A stretch of DNA of 64,000 nucleotides from Cloeon dipterum. Lineage: Eukaryota > Arthropoda > Insecta > Ephemeroptera > Baetidae. Both the position numbers and the translations under genes were made by a program. The stretch's first letter is position 1; the number at the start of each line of letters is the position of its first letter. The stretch spans positions 19,771,883-19,835,882 of the forward strand of contig NC_088789.1 in the NCBI RefSeq assembly GCF_949628265.1, given 5' to 3'. Shown in pieces: positions 59,109 through 64,000 of the stretch. The notes beneath the pieces are model-generated. The model saw only the letters and a program-made list of their open reading frames with translations. It did not search any database and had not been told where the DNA came from.

Positions 59109-60006
59109 GTGTTTTAACGAGCAGAATAGCCAAGATTCCAGCAGCGACATGGTCCCGATCAAGACTTTTCATCTTCCGAAGACCGTTTTCCGAAGATTCC
59201 GCTCTGGCATCGAAAAATGAAGTTTATTTGCAAAACATCCCCGATTATCTGCACTTTCATGAAAACTTCGACAGTGACTTGATGAAGAAGATTATTTTTT
59301 CCATGAAAATCTACCCAAATTTCATCTCGCAAGCTGAGGAGGAATCGATTTTTGCTGAAATTCAGCCGTATTTGAAAAGACTTCGATATGAGTTTGATCA
59401 TTGGGACGATGTATGTAATGTTCGCACAAAATATTTTAATTTCTCTCATTATGATTGTGATACAATTCCAGGCGATTCATGGCTACCGTGAAACCGAGAA
59501 ATTAAAATGGAACGAAGCAAACACAAAAATTATTGACCGCCTCCGAGGCATTGCTTTCCCTCCTGGAACTTCTCAATTGGCGCATGTCCACGTCCTGGAC
59601 TTGGACGCCAAGGGTGTGATTAAAGCCCACATCGACAGTGTTAGAGTAAGCTCATTTTCCTCCAAATTAAATTCATGAATAATTTTGTTCATTCCAGTTC
59701 TGCGGGAGCACCATTGCTGGTATAAGTCTGCTTTCCAATTCTGTCATGAGACTAGTCAACGACAAGCAAAAAGACCAGATTGTCGACATTTTTCTCCAAC
59801 AGAGATCAATGTACATAATGAAGTGCGTTTAATTTGATATTGTCGAGAAAAGTCTTCAAATGTTTTACTTCCGCAGGGACAACGCGCGGTATGATTACAC
59901 CCATGAGATTCTAAGCGAGGAGAATTCTTTTTTTAAAGGAGAAAAGGTTCCACGTTCAAGAAGAATTTCTGTGATTTGCCGCAATGAGCCGCTTGCAGAC
60001 AAGTAG
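59105..60006 (+). CDS. Alkbh7: ALKBH7-type Fe(II)/2-oxoglutarate dioxygenase, mitochondrial, 244 aa, four exons
   Basis: Exons 59105-59410, 59472-59645, 59698-59822, 59877-60006 (735 nt with TAG). Human ALKBH7 is a mitochondrial matrix AlkB-family protein linked to programmed necrosis, fat metabolism and, by later reports, mitochondrial tRNA modification. The iron ligands H155 and D157 (HIDSV) and H211 (YTHEI), and the 2-oxoglutarate-binding arginine region RRISVICR (about 230-237), are all present, so the enzyme looks intact. Family-specific stretches VHVLDLDAKG, FCGSTIAGISLLS and RYDYTHEIL match ALKBH7 closely. The N-terminal 30 residues are basic and hydroxylated without acidic residues (SRIAKIPAATWSRSRLFIFRR), as in a mitochondrial presequence. 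Length is slightly above the human 221. Confidence 0.93.
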
Positions 60007-60135
60007 AGTGAGAATGTTATTTAAATCTAAATAACAAATTTTATTTTGACTGTTCAAACAAATTTTTGAATTCGCGCAACTTCACACTGCACGTCTTCCC
60101 TGCGATATTGCCACCTGTTTACAGAGAGCACTTTA
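60007..60135. terminator. 129-bp tail-to-tail interval between ALKBH7 and beta-glucuronidase
   Basis: The stop codons of two convergent genes are only 129 bp apart. The minus-strand AATAAA of the glucuronidase (60137-60132) begins inside its own stop codon. No AATAAA is seen on the plus strand before 60306, so the ALKBH7 transcript may run into the last intron or exon of its neighbour. Confidence 0.5.
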
Positions 60136-63100
60136 TTAATAATTTCGGAGCTGAAGAATTTCACCTTTAAAATTCGATGAGCAGTGTTTGTGAGCAAGCT
60201 GCCAGTATCTCTGCCTTAAAATATAGGCTGCCATTTTGGGCTGACGATTTCTGGTGAAAACGCCTTTCATGCAGCCAGTCGGTCGAATTGTCTCTGAACA
60301 AAAAAAAAATAAATTTTAAGTTAAAGAATTAAATTTTAGTGACCTTGGGGCGTCATAAAGTCTGCGAAATTCCACACCATTTCCCCCATAAGCATATCCC
60401 ATCCATACAATTTGTCAAAAGCAGAGAAATGCTTGAACAGGGTCTGTGCCTCAAATTCCTCAGTCCACATTGCACTGGGCAGCTAAATAATCAAACATAA
60501 ATATAAATACTAAATTGAAATTCATTAGACCTTACAGAGTGAAATCCTGAGAGAGCTCCAGCTCCGTACTCTGACAGAATGACAGGCTTTCCGAATTTTG
60601 TGTACCAATTTTTTACTTCAGATATTGTCTGTCTTTCAATTAGTTCAAGGTGGCCCTCGTCTCCGTACCAACCAGCATATCTGTTCACGCAGACAATGTC
60701 CATGTGCTGCACCTGTTGAGAAATATTTATTTCTATAAATAATGAAAGGGATTTGATAACATGCAGAGTTCACATAATTTTCCGTCTGGGGTATTTTCTT
60801 AAAAAAAAATATGGATATGACAATTTATGGGGCAGGATAGTCCTGCTAAACCATAATAAAGACCAAACTTGAAATTTAAAGATTATTTGGGGAAAATTGG
60901 GGCTATTTCCAATAAATAATTGACAATATTATTATTGTCAATTAACTTCCCAATAAATAACTTACTGCGACGTCGTTGTTCCACTGCTGGCTCGTGACGA
61001 ATGTGACAGGTCTTGTAGCATCAAGCATTGAAACGTTTTGAACCAGCTCCCTGAGATTAAAATTTTATTTCTGTGTCCACCTTGTACTTTAGCTTCTACT
61101 TAAAGTATTCGTCTGCAGTTGGCAGTTGAGTCAATGGCTCATTGGACAGAGACCAAATAATCACGCTTGGGTGGTTTTTATCCCTTGCTATTAACTCATT
61201 TGTCACCTTCAAGTGCTGTTTCTGCAAACGATTCGTGAAGTTTCTGAAAAGATTAATAATAGTTTGTTTAAAACAATCAAAAAATTTAAAATGAAAAGGA
61301 GGTAATTAAAATTGCTGCTCCCATAGGAAAGGGTGGTTCAAACTCTAAATGTATTTTTTCTTTTGCAATCAATAAATTGTTGCCACCAATTCCTAATTGT
61401 TTTTTTTTAAATTTATTTTAAAATTACGAGAGTCCGATTGCAGGCGTCTCGTCAATGACCACAAATCCGAATTGATCCGCAATGTCCAAACTTTCCTCGC
61501 TGTATGGATAATGCGACGTTCTGTATCCATTTGCCCCAATCCACTGCATCAAATACGCATCTCTCAGCGCAATCGCTAAGTCAAATCCACGGCCCCTTAT
61601 CTACGCATAGAGAAATATTTGCGCGTAATTATATAGAAATCAAAATATCAGCTCACATCAGCATCCTCATGCCGTCCAAATCCTCTGATATACAACGGTT
61701 TGTTGTTGATGAGCAAAGTATTTTGCATGGACTGGTCCCACTCAAGAGATCTTATGCCAACTTTCATATTGTAAATGTCTTGGGGCGCAATGTCGTTTTC
61801 AGGGATTAATTGAAACTGTTAATATAACAGATAAAATTTTGCTAAAATTCCAATTTTATCCGCAAGGGAATTTATGGAATAAAGACAAAACCATAATTTT
61901 GTTAAGTTTTGAAATTGAATAAAATATATCTCTACATGGAATTTCCAAAAGATTTTTAAAATAAATAAGAAATTGCATTAAAATTTTGGCTGCACAATCT
62001 CTTTCCATGTAGATATTTGTTTTCCTTTTCAAAATCTTAAGAATGAAATAAACATTTACACTGAATTCTAACAAAACCAACCTGCAAAGTGTAAAGATAA
62101 GCGTATTTTTCTTCAGACTGGCTCAGATAGGGCCACCACAATTTTGGGTTTTCGACTTTCATTTCACCACTCAGTTTAGTGTTGGACATTGAATTTGCAA
62201 CTTCTTTTCCGTTTTCATCCAGTAGAATTACGTTGTATCTGAACGTGTCCGTAGCGGTTTGCCCATCAAATTCAATTTCAAAATTAATGATTCCTGTAAT
62301 TTTTTTCAAGAAAGTTAAATTATTTCTTTCTTTACCCTATTATCACCAATGGGTGCATCTGAACTGAAATCGACATCTGTCAAAACTGTAACATCAGTGA
62401 GGTAGGCGAAAGGGGTCGTGTAGAAAATCACAGACCGGTGAATCCCAGCGTAGTGGAAGAAATCGAAATTCAGTCTTTGCGTGACAAACCCCTCAGGATA
62501 TCTAAAAGAAGAAAATTAATTTCTATACCCTGAAATATCTCATTAAATCATACTTTTGCCTGTCTTTGTAGTGAACCACCTTTCCCTGCGGTATTGAGTT
62601 TGGGGTCAAGGTGTTGTTAACCGCGACTGTGACGCAAATTTTGCCAGCTTTTCGCAAATCAGTGACTTCCGTCTCGAACGGCAAGTGTCCGCCAATGTTT
62701 TCCGTCACTTTTACGTCGTTCACCCACTGCAACAGTTGGGTTGGCCAAAGTTTTTGCTTCAACGGTCGGTGCCAAACTTACGACGACAGAGCGGTAGTTG
62801 ACGCTGCCAAAGTGAAGAACGACTCGGCGAGAGCGATTTTTTACCCTCTCAGGCAAATATCCGCATTTCTGGTACCACACCACTCCGATGTGGTCGCGAA
62901 TCCGCGTTTCCTGAGTGATGTCGTTGTAGCTGCTTGGCACAGGCATCAAAATCACGTCCTTTTTCCAAATCAGGGATTTGAATTTTAATTTAATTAATTT
63001 GTTGACTAAAATTAGTAAGAAGTGGTAGTTTGAATTGTCTTCTCTGCAATATAATCAAATAAGGACTAAAATTAAAAAATTAAATTACAGAAGTTTGTCT

Positions 63101-63804
63101 TACTTCTCGAAAAATTGATCTGTTATACGATGATTTTGCGTTTGATTTTGATTTTAATCTCTCTTTGCAATCCATCCAACAATTTGCCAAATTTCCCTCC
63201 CCAAGTGGAATAAATCGTGATTTTACAGTCAGGGGGTCGCTGCTTAAGTAGCATGCAAACGTTAGAACCGAGATTTTCTCAGAAATTTAAACGGGGGACC
63301 TTGGAAAACTTTAGCTCTATCCAAATTTTCAGAGAAAACATTTATGGCAAAATAAGTAAATATTACTATTTAGAAAACTTTAGTACATAATCCATTTAAG
63401 GAGATCAACGTTCGTTCACTGCGTTTATTTTATTTAGCAGCTTGTTGAATATTAAGAATAAGTAATTTCCCAAATTTTGCGTTTGAATTTTTATTTCCAC
63501 TCAATAAAACGTTTTAACAAATCATGCAACATTTATATTTTGGAACTCGGATATTTTTTTATACAAAATCTGAAAAGTCTTGAAAGCTAACCCCTCCTCC
63601 AAGGCGACGTTTCTTCCACCACTTTTCCCGCATGCCGACCTCAGGGTCGTTCATCAGGGCCAATTTGAAGTCCCATATTCCGTCAAAGGAAAAAATCTCC
63701 CTCGACTCTGACTCGCACGGCCGGAGGAAACATTCAATACTTGCCAGCAGAGAGCAAGAAATCAATAAGCGCGACCACATAGATACGACTTTACAACAAC
63801 TCAT
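60136..63804 (-). CDS. GUSB: Lysosomal beta-glucuronidase (glycoside hydrolase family 2), 654 aa, 12 exons
   Basis: Hydrolyses beta-D-glucuronic acid from the ends of glycosaminoglycans and glucuronide conjugates. Exons (minus): 63804-63592, 62958-62782, 62726-62554, 62501-62347, 62293-62082, 61815-61657, 61600-61428, 61243-61100, 61050-60966, 60712-60536, 60482-60344, 60293-60136 (1965 nt with TAA). The acid/base glutamate is E456 in WSLSNEP and the nucleophile is E545 in ILSEYGA; both are intact. Other family signatures are [31 protein letters not shown] and [10 protein letters not shown]. Residues 9-25 form a hydrophobic signal peptide ([16 protein letters not shown]) ahead of FDGIWDF. A second ATG eight codons on (MWSRL) could also start it. 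Several N-x-S/T sites are present (NNT, NFT, NVS). Length equals human GUSB (651). The exon 11 donor (GTCACT) and exon 2 acceptor (GGAAAAAG) are weak but required by frame and homology. Confidence 0.95.
60918..60943. repeat. Perfect hairpin, 11-bp arms, in a glucuronidase intron
   Basis: Arms AATTGACAATA and TATTGTCAATT enclose a 4-nt loop. The hairpin is flanked on both sides by CCAATAAATAA (about 60909 and 60950), so it may be a tiny insertion with a duplicated flank. It lies in the intron between exons 9 and 10. Confidence 0.6.
62959..63591. other. First intron of the beta-glucuronidase gene
   Basis: A 633-bp AT-rich intron that contains copy B of the dispersed repeat at 63221-63350. No coding was seen in it. 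Confidence 0.7.
63221..63350 (+). repeat. Dispersed repeat, copy B
   Basis: Counterpart of 1532-1651, in the same orientation, inside the first intron of the glucuronidase gene. Shared blocks are TAGCATGCAAAC, ATTTTCTCAGAAATTTAAACGG and TTTTCAGAGAA. Confidence 0.5.
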
Positions 63805-64000
63805 TCAAGCTCACACTAAAGAAAATTAAATATGGCTCGCTTGTTGACCTTTGTTGTGTGCACAGAGGCGATAAGGGGCTGACCTATCGCCGGGCCAGGG
63901 GAAATTGATTCGTTACGATCGAGTAAACAAGCCTCATACAAACAGAATAAAAACTAAACTTGTTGACTCAGAGGATAAATGAGGGGATTTAATATTTATT
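63805..64000. promoter_or_regulatory. Upstream flank of beta-glucuronidase
   Basis: 196 bp up to the window edge. This should include the leader and part of the promoter of the minus-strand glucuronidase gene. No TATA box or initiator could be called with confidence. Confidence 0.4.

Overview
The window looks like arthropod, probably insect, nuclear DNA. It is AT-rich, its coding exons are GC-richer, many introns are only 49-64 bp long, and the proteins closest to the recognised genes are insect ones (a Kugelei-type Fat-like cadherin and an Inebriated-type SLC6 transporter). I cannot place the species from the sequence. No rRNA, tRNA, CRISPR array or intact transposon was seen.

Layout. (1) 1-6284 is non-coding and is best read as a large intron of the cadherin gene. 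(2) 6285-27601 (+) holds 33 coding exons of a Fat-like cadherin (kug/FAT1-3 type). They join in one frame into 3445 residues: about 22 cadherin repeats, a furin-like site, EGF, laminin-G, four EGFs, one membrane helix, and a roughly 430-residue tail ending in a PDZ ligand. The first thousand or so residues lie upstream of the window. A possible 111-bp in-frame cassette exon sits in the first intron seen. (3) 30508-31727 (-) is a two-exon, 121-residue basic/poly-Q protein that I do not recognise. (4) 34654-37433 (-) is a five-exon protein with six C2H2 zinc fingers (491 residues). (5) 39093-58468 (-) is a 12-exon SLC6 transporter of the Inebriated type. It has an 8-kb first intron containing a TATA-driven alternative first exon at about 53.9 kb. 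(6) 59105-60006 (+) is a four-exon ALKBH7-type dioxygenase. (7) 60136-63804 (-) is a 12-exon lysosomal beta-glucuronidase.

The genes have unrelated jobs: planar epithelial polarity and adhesion, nucleic-acid binding, osmolyte or neurotransmitter uptake, mitochondrial 2-oxoglutarate oxygenation, and glycosaminoglycan breakdown. What links them is spacing. The transporter and ALKBH7 are head-to-head with about 640 bp between start codons. ALKBH7 and beta-glucuronidase are tail-to-tail with 129 bp between stop codons.

All exon models were built by hand from splice signals, reading frame and family knowledge. In every multi-exon model the summed coding length is a multiple of three. The most interesting observations are the alternative promoter and first exon of the transporter with a clustered set of palindromic sites, the cassette exon in the cadherin, a decayed coding remnant antisense in a cadherin intron, a cysteine-rich tail on the transporter, and several small repeat families.
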